From Octadecabacter sp. SW4 (GTDB lineage Bacteria; Pseudomonadota; Alphaproteobacteria; Rhodobacterales; Rhodobacteraceae): DNA of 64,000 nt. The stretch lies in the NCBI RefSeq assembly GCF_008065155.1, contig NZ_CP042819.1, positions 2,672,922 to 2,736,921 on the forward strand. Direction: 5' to 3'. The notes under the pieces are model-generated. The model searched no databases, was not told the DNA's origin, and worked only from the letters and a program-made list of their open reading frames with translations. Shown one piece after another: positions 37,738 through 45,088 of this stretch; position 1 is the stretch's first letter, and every line of letters starts with the position of its first letter. A program made the translations under genes and the position numbers.

Positions 37738-39257
37738 GCAATTTATTATTACAACTCAATGGGCTGACCAAGGCTTACCCGGGTGTTGTGGCCAACAAGA
37801 ACGTGACATTCGATATCCGCAAGGGCGAAGTTCACGCACTGTTGGGCGAGAACGGCGCGGGCAAATCAACACTTGTGAAAACCATATACGGTCTGGTGCA
37901 TCCCGACAGCGGAACGATGACACTGGAAGATGCGCCCTATCGGCCTGCCGATCCGCGCGCGGCGCGCAATTCCGGCGTCGCGATGGTGTTTCAGCATTTT
38001 TCCTTGTTTGATGCACTGAATGTCGCTGAAAATATCGCCCTCGGCATGGAAAACCCGCCGTCGCAACGCGACCTCGCGGCCAAGATAACCGAGGTGTCCG
38101 AGCTATATGGCCTGCCCCTTGATCCCGCGCGGATCGTTGGCGACCTGAGCGCGGGCGAACGTCAGCGGGTCGAGATCATTCGCTGTCTGCTGCAAGACCC
38201 CAAGCTGTTGATCATGGACGAACCCACCAGCGTGCTGACCCCGCAAGAAGTCGATATTCTATTTGAAACGTTGAATAAATTGCGCTCTGAGGGCACGGCA
38301 ATCCTGTATATCTCGCACAAGCTCGAGGAGATTCGCACACTGTGCGATCATGCCACGATCTTGCGTCTGGGCGAGGTCGTGGGCACCTGCGTGCCTGCTG
38401 AAACCCTTGCGCGCGACATGGCCGAACTGATGGTCGGCGGGACGCTGCATGTGCCCGAACGCGCAGCACCCCACGCTGGCGATGTCGTGCTGTCCCTCAA
38501 GGGGCTGAACGCGCGCGCACCATCTGAATTTGGCACGGCGTTGCGCAACATCAATCTTGACGTCCGGCGTGGCGAGGTTCTGGGCATCGGCGGTGTCGCA
38601 GGCAATGGCCAAGATGAACTGTTGCTGGCCTTGTCCGGTGAAATGCCCACCGCTGCGGGAATGGTCAGTTTTCACGGTCAGGATATTAGCCAGATGCGCC
38701 CCAACGCCCGCCGCGCCCTTGGCTTGCTGGCAGCCCCCGAAGAACGGATGGGCCACGCAGCCGCCCCGGATATGACCCTGATCGAGAATGGTTTTTTGAC
38801 CGGAGATACCCGAATGGGCCTGTCCAAGAATGGTTTTTTGCAGCGCGCCAAAACACGGGCCTTTGCCGAAAAGGTCATCCAGGCATTCGACGTGCGCACG
38901 CCGGGGCCAGACAACGCCGCCCGCTCGCTTTCGGGCGGGAACCTTCAGAAATTCGTCATCGGGCGCGAGATTTTGCAAGACCCCGAGGTGCTGATCGTGA
39001 ACCAGCCCACATGGGGCGTCGATGCAGCCGCAGCCGCGTCGATCCGCCAGGCCCTGCTTGATCTGGCCGCCAAAGGGTCGGCGGTGATCTGCATTTCCCA
39101 GGATTTGGATGAACTCATGGAGGTCTCTGACCGCTTTGCCGCCCTGAACGGTGGCGCGCTGTCTGACCCACGCCCCGCGCAGGGGCTAACGGTTGACGAA
39201 ATCGGCCTGATGTTGGGCGGCGCGCATGATATGGAGGTGGCCCATGTTGAGGCTTGA
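37734..39257 (+). CDS. Nucleoside/purine ABC transporter ATPase, double domain
   Basis: 507 residues with two nucleotide-binding domains, RbsA-like. The first has an intact Walker A (GENGAGKST) and signature (LSAGERQRVEI) with EPTSVLTPQE; the second is degenerate in Walker A (GVAGNGQDEL) and has NQPTWGVD in place of the Walker B Asp-Glu, as in BMP-family importers. It starts within the xdhC stop, which places it in the purine operon. Confidence 0.93.
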   Translation: MSNLLLQLNGLTKAYPGVVANKNVTFDIRKGEVHALLGENGAGKSTLVKTIYGLVHPDSGTMTLEDAPYRPADPRAARNSGVAMVFQHFSLFDALNVAENIALGMENPPSQRDLAAKITEVSELYGLPLDPARIVGDLSAGERQRVEIIRCLLQDPKLLIMDEPTSVLTPQEVDILFETLNKLRSEGTAILYISHKLEEIRTLCDHATILRLGEVVGTCVPAETLARDMAELMVGGTLHVPERAAPHAGDVVLSLKGLNARAPSEFGTALRNINLDVRRGEVLGIGGVAGNGQDELLLALSGEMPTAAGMVSFHGQDISQMRPNARRALGLLAAPEERMGHAAAPDMTLIENGFLTGDTRMGLSKNGFLQRAKTRAFAEKVIQAFDVRTPGPDNAARSLSGGNLQKFVIGREILQDPEVLIVNQPTWGVDAAAAASIRQALLDLAAKGSAVICISQDLDELMEVSDRFAALNGGALSDPRPAQGLTVDEIGLMLGGAHDMEVAHVEA

Positions 39258-40347
39258 AAAACGACCCCAGCCATCAAAGGTCTGGATCTATGCCTCGCCG
39301 CTCTTGGCCGTCGTGATTACCATCCTGCTGGGTGGCGTGTTGTTCTGGCTGCTGGGCAAAGACCCTGTCGCCGCAACACGTATGATCTTCTGGGATCCGA
39401 TTTTCGGTGATTTTGCCGCCTTTTACCTACCTGAACTGCTGATCAAGGCCGCGCCGTTGATCCTGATCGCGATTGGCCTGTCATTCGGCTTTCAGGCGGG
39501 CATCTGGAACATCGGCGCCGAGGGGCAGTATATCATCGGCGCGATCTGCGCGGCGGGCGTCGCGCTGGCGTTTTATCCGCTTGATGCCCGTTGGCTGATC
39601 TTCCCGTTGATGATTGTCGCGGGCATCGCGGGCGGGGTCGTATGGGCGCTGATCCCGGCCCTGCTGCGGGTCTATTTCAAGACAAACGAGATTCTAGTGT
39701 CACTAATGCTGGTCTATGTCGCCGAGGTGCTGATCAACGCTTTTTCCGTCGGCCTGCTGCGCAATCCTGATGGTATGGGCTTTCCCGGCAGCCGCAGCCT
39801 GAAACAGTATCCCGCGGCGCATAACGGTGACTTGTTTCCCAACCTCGGGTCGTTTGGGTCGGGCATCCATTGGGGCGTGATTACGGCGATCTTTGCGGTG
39901 ATTGTTGCATATGTTTTCCTGACACGGCACCGCTTCGGGTTCAACGTGCGTCTGGCCGGGCAAAGCCCGCGGGCAGCCGCCTTTTCCGGTGTGAACCCGA
40001 ACCGCCTGGTGATCCTGTGCATGGTGCTGTCGGGTGGTCTGGCCGGCATCGCCGGCATGTTCGAAGTCGCGGGGCCATCGGGCCAGATCCTGGGATCGTT
40101 CCCCGCCTATTACGGTTTTACGGCGATCATCGTCGCCTTCCTTGGCCGCTTGCACCCCATCGGGGTAATGTTGGCAGGCCTGCTCATGGCCCTGACCTAT
40201 ATCGGCGGTGACGCGGCCTTGCAGCCGCTGCAACTCCCCTCGGCCTCCATTCAGGTCTTTCAGGGGATGCTGCTGTTCTCGCTTTTGTCAGTCGATGTGC
40301 TGACCAATTATCGCGTGCGGGTAACCGCTGGAAAGGTGGTGGCTTAA
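39244..40347 (+). CDS. BMP-type ABC transporter permease 1
   Basis: 367 residues, about ten membrane helices, with the family core IGLSFGFQAGIWNIGAEGQYIIGA and GVNPNRLVILCMVLSGGLAGIAGMFEVAG. Start ATG 39244 is chosen because GGAGGTG lies five bases upstream; it overlaps the ATPase gene by 14 bases. It pairs with the next permease. Confidence 0.92.
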   Translation: MLRLEKRPQPSKVWIYASPLLAVVITILLGGVLFWLLGKDPVAATRMIFWDPIFGDFAAFYLPELLIKAAPLILIAIGLSFGFQAGIWNIGAEGQYIIGAICAAGVALAFYPLDARWLIFPLMIVAGIAGGVVWALIPALLRVYFKTNEILVSLMLVYVAEVLINAFSVGLLRNPDGMGFPGSRSLKQYPAAHNGDLFPNLGSFGSGIHWGVITAIFAVIVAYVFLTRHRFGFNVRLAGQSPRAAAFSGVNPNRLVILCMVLSGGLAGIAGMFEVAGPSGQILGSFPAYYGFTAIIVAFLGRLHPIGVMLAGLLMALTYIGGDAALQPLQLPSASIQVFQGMLLFSLLSVDVLTNYRVRVTAGKVVA

Positions 40348-40348
40348 G

Positions 40349-41254
40349 ATGGATATCAATCCGATCTTTCTCTTGGCGGCGGTGATCGTCGCATCAACCC
40401 CGATCCTGCTGGCCGCGATCGGCGAGCTGGTCGTCGAACGCGCAGGTGTGCTGAACCTTGGGGTTGAAGGCATGATGATTACCGGCGCGGTCTGCGGGTA
40501 TATCGTGGGGCACGAAACGTCCTCGGCCTTTGCCGGTTTTCTGGGGGCCGCCGCAGGCGGGGCCGCAGTGGCCGCGATATTTGGCGTGCTGACGCTTGTT
40601 TTGTTGACCAATCAGGTCGCCACGGGCCTTGCGCTGACGTTGTTTGGCGTCGGGCTCGCGGCGATGGTCGGACAAGGCTACACCACCGACACCGAAGTAT
40701 TGGTGCCGAAACTGGCGATCCCGCTACTGTCGGACATACCTGCGCTGGGACATATCCTGTTCAATCACGATCTGGTGGTCTACGCCTCGATTGCGCTGGT
40801 CGTCGCGGTCGGGGCATTCCTGCGCTACACGCGCGGCGGGATGATCCTGCGCGCCGTTGGTGAAAACCACGAGGCGGCCCATGCGCTGGGTTACAACGTC
40901 CGCCTGATCCGTTTTGGGGCAATCCTGTTTGGCGGGGCCTGCGCGGGTCTTGGCGGGGCCTATATCAGCCTTGTGCGCGTGCCACAGTGGACCGATGGAA
41001 TCACTGCGGGCGCAGGCTGGATCGCATTGGCGATCGTTGTCTTTGCTGGCTGGAAACCGGGCCGTTTGGTTGTCGGTGCCTATCTTTTTGGCGGTGTCAC
41101 CGCCTTGCAGTTGAACTTGCAGGCGACGGGGCTTGCCATCCCCGTAGAATACCTTTCCATGTCACCGTATATTGCCACGATCCTTGTTCTGGTGCTGCTG
41201 TCGGGCAGCCGGGGGCCGGGATCGCTGGGCAAAACTTTCCACGCGTCGCGCTAA
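40349..41254 (+). CDS. BMP-type ABC transporter permease 2
   Basis: 301 residues, eight or nine helices, with ELVVERAGVLNLGVEGMMITGAV and GGACAGLGGAYISLV signatures. It begins one base after permease 1. With the double ATPase and the BMP binding protein it forms a complete nucleoside or free-purine importer. Confidence 0.93.
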   Translation: MDINPIFLLAAVIVASTPILLAAIGELVVERAGVLNLGVEGMMITGAVCGYIVGHETSSAFAGFLGAAAGGAAVAAIFGVLTLVLLTNQVATGLALTLFGVGLAAMVGQGYTTDTEVLVPKLAIPLLSDIPALGHILFNHDLVVYASIALVVAVGAFLRYTRGGMILRAVGENHEAAHALGYNVRLIRFGAILFGGACAGLGGAYISLVRVPQWTDGITAGAGWIALAIVVFAGWKPGRLVVGAYLFGGVTALQLNLQATGLAIPVEYLSMSPYIATILVLVLLSGSRGPGSLGKTFHASR

Positions 41255-41312
41255 TGCGCGGGGCCAATACCGCCGGGTCTGCTACCGGTCCAACACTTGG
41301 GAGACTATCAAT

Positions 41313-42395
41313 ATGAAACGTAGAACACTGCTTGCATCCGGTGCCGCCGCTGCACTCGCGACAGCCTTTGGCGCGCCGCTGCGCGCGCAGGAGAAAACCA
41401 AGGTCGGCTTTATTTATGTCGGTCCGATCAACGATGGCGGCTGGACCCAGTATCACCACCATTCAGCCCTCGAAATGGTCACTTATTTCGGCGATGCTGT
41501 TGAGCTGGTGTATCAGGAATCCGTGCCCGAAGGCCCCGATGCCGAACGTGCGATCACCCAGATGGCCCTTGGCGGTGCCGACATCATCTTTACGACCTCG
41601 TTTGGTTTCATGGATCCAACGATCAACGTTGCGGCCAAGTTCCCGAATGTGAAATTTGAACATGCGACCGGCTACAAATCGGCTGAAAACGTTTCCACCT
41701 ATTCGGCGCGTTTCTACGAAGGGCGCGCCATTCAGGGGCACCTCACCGGCAAGATGACCAAAACCAACAAGGTGGGCTATATCGCATCCGTGCCGATCCC
41801 CGAAGTTGTGCGCGGCATTAACTCGGCCTATCTGCATGCCTCCAAGGTGAACCCGGATGTAGAGTTCAAGATCATCTGGATCTTTGAATGGCTGAACCCC
41901 GCCAAGGAAGCCGATGCGGCCAAGGCGCTGATCGAACAGGGCTGCGATGTGATCCTGCAACATACCGATTCCACGGCACCCCACGCAGCGGCCAAGGAAG
42001 CGGGTGGCGTTTACACCTTTGGTCAGGCAGCGGATATGGCGGAATATGCACCGATGCCGCGGATCAGTTCGATCATCGACAACTGGGCACCCTACTACAT
42101 CGAACGTGTGCAAGCGGTCATGGATGGCACTTGGGAAACGTCGAACCGCTGGGACGGCATCGGCACTGGCATGGTCGGTATCGGCGAGATTTCCGACGTG
42201 GTGCCAGCAGACGTCAAAGCCGAAGCCGAAGCCATGCGCGATGCAATCGCCGATGGCAGCTACCACCCGTTCACGGGGCCGATCAACAAGCAGGATGGTT
42301 CCGTCTGGCTGGCCGAGGGCGAGATTGCCGATGATGGTGCGCTTGCCGGTCTGAACTTCTATGTCGAAGGTGTGGACGGCGACATTCCATCCTAA
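41313..42395 (+). CDS. BMP-family ABC transporter substrate-binding protein
   Basis: 360 residues with a signal sequence containing twin Arg (MKRRTLLASGAAAALATAFGA) that is possibly Tat-type. The BMP/PnrA fold is visible: KVGFIYVGPINDGGWT, ALGGADIIFTTSFGFMDP, QGCDVILQHTDSTAP. Relatives bind purine nucleosides, guanosine or hypoxanthine. It is the last gene of the xdh operon and is followed by a terminator. Confidence 0.93.
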   Translation: MKRRTLLASGAAAALATAFGAPLRAQEKTKVGFIYVGPINDGGWTQYHHHSALEMVTYFGDAVELVYQESVPEGPDAERAITQMALGGADIIFTTSFGFMDPTINVAAKFPNVKFEHATGYKSAENVSTYSARFYEGRAIQGHLTGKMTKTNKVGYIASVPIPEVVRGINSAYLHASKVNPDVEFKIIWIFEWLNPAKEADAAKALIEQGCDVILQHTDSTAPHAAAKEAGGVYTFGQAADMAEYAPMPRISSIIDNWAPYYIERVQAVMDGTWETSNRWDGIGTGMVGIGEISDVVPADVKAEAEAMRDAIADGSYHPFTGPINKQDGSVWLAEGEIADDGALAGLNFYVEGVDGDIPS

Positions 42396-42416
42396 CCCTT
42401 TGCAAGACGACACGCG

Positions 42417-42440
42417 AAGGCCCGCCACGGCGGGCCTTTT
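42417..42440 (+). terminator. Terminator of the xdh/ABC operon
   Basis: AAGGCCCGCC/GGCGGGCCTT stem with a very short loop, directly followed by TTTTG, 21 bases after the binding-protein stop. Confidence 0.88.
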
Positions 42441-42450
42441 GCATTTGGGT

Positions 42451-42511
42451 CGGGCGGGTCGTGCCCCGCCTGACGCAGCGGCGCCACTCGTAAGGTGGGT
42501 CTTGCCCCACC
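42451..42511. repeat. Two tandem related hairpins RGGYGGGTC-N-TGCCCCRCC
   Basis: GGGCGGGTCGTGCCCCGCC near 42452-42472 and AGGTGGGTCTTGCCCCACC near 42492-42511 share one pattern with compensating changes (C-G versus T-A pairs) about 40 bases apart. They resemble the GTAGGGTGGGT-type dispersed hairpins known in many proteobacteria. Confidence 0.45.
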
Positions 42512-42552
42512 CCCTCGAACTGGGGTCTTTCGCAGCGCCGCGCGGTGATCTA

Positions 42553-42580
42553 GCCTTGGCGCAACACACCTTTCCAAGGC
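42553..42580. promoter_or_regulatory. Inverted repeat before FAD oxidoreductase
   Basis: GCCTTGG-N14-CCAAGGC lies 7 bases before the ATG at 42588 and contains TTGGCGCAA (42557-42565), a motif also found before the amine oxidoreductase at 47581. It is either an operator or a start-masking hairpin. Confidence 0.4.
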
Positions 42581-42587
42581 GCATCCC

Positions 42588-43664
42588 ATGCAGGACTTTA
42601 TCATCATTGGCGGCGGTATCGCGGGCATTTCCGCTGGCGCGCGGCTTTCTCATCTGGGGCGCGTCACGGTCTTGGAACGCGAAAGCGCATTGGCATATCA
42701 CGCCTCGGGCCGCTCGGCCGCGTTGTTCGAGGAAAGCTATGGCAAACCCTCGGTCATTGCCCTCAATCGCGCCTCAAAAGACTATCACGCGACGGCCAAC
42801 GGCGGTGTGTTGTCCCCGCGCGGATTGATGCTGGTCGGAACCAGCGCAACCGACGCGGCCTTTCGCAAAGACATCGCAGATATGGGGCTGAGCGAAATCA
42901 CCGCGCAGGAGGCAAAATCGCTGGTGCCGATCCTGAACACCGCCGTCGTGGACCGCGCCGCAATCGACACGTCGGCATGGGACATCGACACCGATCTGCT
43001 GATCCAGAATTTCGCCCGCGAAGTGCGTGCAAACGGCGGGCAGATCGCCACGGGCGCGCCCGTTAATGCGATCACACGCAGCGCGAGCGGCTGGCAGGTC
43101 GTCGCCGGGGATCAAATCCATGAAGGTACGACACTGGTCAACGCCGCAGGCGCATGGGTCGATCAGATTGCGCAAATGGCGGGTGTCACACCCCTTGGCT
43201 TCACGCCGCTGCGCCGGTCGATGGCGCGCATCCCCGCGCCCGGCGGGCATGACATGTCAAAATGGCCGATGGTCTTTGGCGCGGGCGAAGATTGGTATTG
43301 CAAACCGGACGCGGGCGCACTCATCGTTTCTCCCGCCGAGGAAGACCCCTGCGACCCGCATGACGCATGGGCCGATGATATGGTTCTGGCCGAAGGGCTG
43401 GCGCGCTATGAAGAACACGTCACCGAACCGGTCACGCGGATGCTGGCGAACTGGGCGGGCCTGCGCACATTCGCGCCGGACCGGCAGTTGGTGTTGGGCC
43501 GCGACACGGGCATGCCAAACTTTGTCTGGTGCGCTGGGCAGGGCGGCTACGGCTTTCAAACCGCCCCCGCCGCCAGCCAGCTTTTGGCCGATCTGATCGG
43601 CGGCACGCCCCCCGCAATCGACCCCGAGATCGTCGCCGCTGTCGATCCGGCACGGTTCGGCTGA
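42588..43664 (+). CDS. FAD-dependent oxidoreductase, DAO (D-amino acid/glycine oxidase) family
   Basis: 358 residues. N-terminal FAD motif FIIIGGGIAGISAGARLSHLGRVTVLERE, and the C-terminal GQGGYGFQTAPAASQLLADL that closes the DAO fold. Such enzymes oxidise secondary or primary amines such as D-amino acids, sarcosine or hydroxyglutarate; the substrate is not evident. The stop TGA shares its last base with the ATG of the HNH gene. Confidence 0.87.
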   Translation: MQDFIIIGGGIAGISAGARLSHLGRVTVLERESALAYHASGRSAALFEESYGKPSVIALNRASKDYHATANGGVLSPRGLMLVGTSATDAAFRKDIADMGLSEITAQEAKSLVPILNTAVVDRAAIDTSAWDIDTDLLIQNFAREVRANGGQIATGAPVNAITRSASGWQVVAGDQIHEGTTLVNAAGAWVDQIAQMAGVTPLGFTPLRRSMARIPAPGGHDMSKWPMVFGAGEDWYCKPDAGALIVSPAEEDPCDPHDAWADDMVLAEGLARYEEHVTEPVTRMLANWAGLRTFAPDRQLVLGRDTGMPNFVWCAGQGGYGFQTAPAASQLLADLIGGTPPAIDPEIVAAVDPARFG

Positions 43665-44398
43665 TGGCGCAACGGCGCAATTGGAACATGGCCGAGGTCC
43701 GCGCCGCCCTCGCGCTTTACCTGCGCACCAATTTCGGCCGTTTCCACAAAACCAATCCCGATATGATCACCCTGGCCCGTCAGTTGGGGCGCACGCCCAG
43801 CGCCGTGGCCCTGAAACTAGGAAATCTCGCCGCGCTTGATGATACTCTGCCACAAAAGGGGATGGCCAATGCAAGCGCGACCGATCGCGCGGTCTGGGCA
43901 GAATTTCTGGCCAATCCGGACCCTGTGATCGCCGCCGGCCTGCGTCTTGGTGGCCTCTATCCGCCGCACCCATCACAGCACCATGGTCCGGGATGGCGAG
44001 AAGGGCGCGACCGGCAGGTCAACGCGACAGCCCGTGACGGGCAGTCATTCTTTCGCCGCATGATCCTGACATCGTATCAGGGGCGCTGTGCCATGACTGG
44101 CATTTGCGATCCAGCCCTACTGACCGCCTCGCATATTGTCGGCTGGGCGGATGACCCAGGCAACCGGATGAACCCGCGCAACGGGCTGTGCCTGAACGCC
44201 CTGCACGACCGCGCATTCGACCGCCACCTTATTTCGTTTGACGCCACGCACAGGATCGTTGTTTCCGCGCGCCTTGGGGATCGGGCAAGGGATGTGTTGA
44301 TGCAAGGCCATGACAGGCTGGAAACCCCGGAACGGTTTCTGCCGGACCCGTCCCTGATGGCACGGCACCACGCGCAGTTTCTGGAGCTCCAAGGTTAG
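43664..44398 (+). CDS. HNH endonuclease domain protein
   Basis: 244 residues from ATG at 43664. The N-terminal 110 residues are helical and look DNA- or protein-binding (MITLARQLGRTPSAVALKLGN is helix-turn-helix-like). The C-half has an HNH-type nuclease core: CAMTGICDPALLTASHIVGWADDPGNRMNPRNGLCLNALHDRAFD, with the His, Asn and His in place. There is no methyltransferase beside it, so it is not an obvious restriction system. Relatives are annotated as putative restriction endonucleases or HNH proteins of unknown target. Confidence 0.85.
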   Translation: MAQRRNWNMAEVRAALALYLRTNFGRFHKTNPDMITLARQLGRTPSAVALKLGNLAALDDTLPQKGMANASATDRAVWAEFLANPDPVIAAGLRLGGLYPPHPSQHHGPGWREGRDRQVNATARDGQSFFRRMILTSYQGRCAMTGICDPALLTASHIVGWADDPGNRMNPRNGLCLNALHDRAFDRHLISFDATHRIVVSARLGDRARDVLMQGHDRLETPERFLPDPSLMARHHAQFLELQG

Positions 44399-44403
44399 GT
44401 GGC

Positions 44404-44946
44404 TCAGGCGACCGCCGCCATCACTTCCCAACTGCGCAGGGTGATGAACGGCAGCTCACAGGCACCATCCGCCAGCAGGCTTTCGACGGGCACGCCATTG
44501 GCAAAGATCACCGCTTGTTTGGGCAGGGTGATCTGAACATAGGTGGGCGGCACCACGGCGCGCTGCACCGCCACCCCATCGTGGGATGCGGCCAGTGATT
44601 TGGCACGCACCAACACGGCGTCCTCTCCGAACAAGAGCGGGACACGGATATGCTGAAACAGCACACGATGCTGCGGGCCAAGATCAAGGTCCGCGCGGGG
44701 CAGGCCAAAGCCAAGCGCGCCTTTGGAAATACGCACCGGATAATGCGCCCGTTCGGCGGGGGCCGCCACGGCCTCGCGCACATCGCTGATCGGCATGGCA
44801 CCATCATCGCGGGTGGTCACAAGATCGCAAACACGCAAGTCCTGCGCGGACCGCAACCCGTTTGGCGTGGCAATCTGTGTATGTGGCGCGACCCCAAAGG
44901 CGGCAACCCATGGCGCAAGCGCCTGCAACTCAGGGTGATGTCTCAT
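44404..44946 (-). CDS. Degenerate Hint-domain protein
   Basis: 180 residues, nearly all one Hint domain (residues about 15-165). Compared with the Hint protein at 10905-11969, CFTPGT is replaced by GVAPHT, so the nucleophile Cys is Gly, and the LPSHQVVFANN block reads LPKQAVIFANG, losing its His; GPQHRVLF is kept. It should therefore be non-cleaving. It ends 6 bases from the HNH stop, and its upstream region holds the palindrome GATTG-CGGC-CAATC (44971-44984). Confidence 0.78.
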   Translation of the reverse strand: MRHHPELQALAPWVAAFGVAPHTQIATPNGLRSAQDLRVCDLVTTRDDGAMPISDVREAVAAPAERAHYPVRISKGALGFGLPRADLDLGPQHRVLFQHIRVPLLFGEDAVLVRAKSLAASHDGVAVQRAVVPPTYVQITLPKQAVIFANGVPVESLLADGACELPFITLRSWEVMAAVA

Positions 44947-44970
44947 CTCTGCTCACTCCGCTATTGACCG

Positions 44971-44984
44971 GATTGCGGCCAATC
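44971..44984. promoter_or_regulatory. Palindrome upstream of degenerate Hint gene
   Basis: GATTG-CGGC-CAATC lies 25 bases before the start. The minus-strand sequence TTGGCCGCAAT also occurs at 47610-47620 before the next oxidoreductase gene, so it may be a shared operator. Confidence 0.35.
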
Positions 44985-45044
44985 TGGCAGGTCAAACGGA
45001 CAAGCGCAGGGCGCAATTGCGGCGATATGAGGGTCGTTCCAGGT

Positions 45045-45072
45045 AAAAGACCCCGATATTGCGGGGTCTTTT
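45045..45072 (-). terminator. Terminator of the dimethylglycine dehydrogenase-like gene
   Basis: AAAAGACCCCG-N6-CGGGGTCTTTT is a perfect 11-base stem including flanking A and T runs, 17 bases past the stop; it could work in both directions. Confidence 0.92.
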
Positions 45073-45088
45073 CACGGCGTTTTGGTCG

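Noticed and set aside
38560-39100. Broken second half of the ABC ATPase
   Set aside because: The degenerate Walker motifs of the second domain are normal for BMP-type double ATPases.
43664-44398. Restriction-modification system
   Set aside because: Only the HNH gene is present; no methyltransferase or specificity gene in the flanks.
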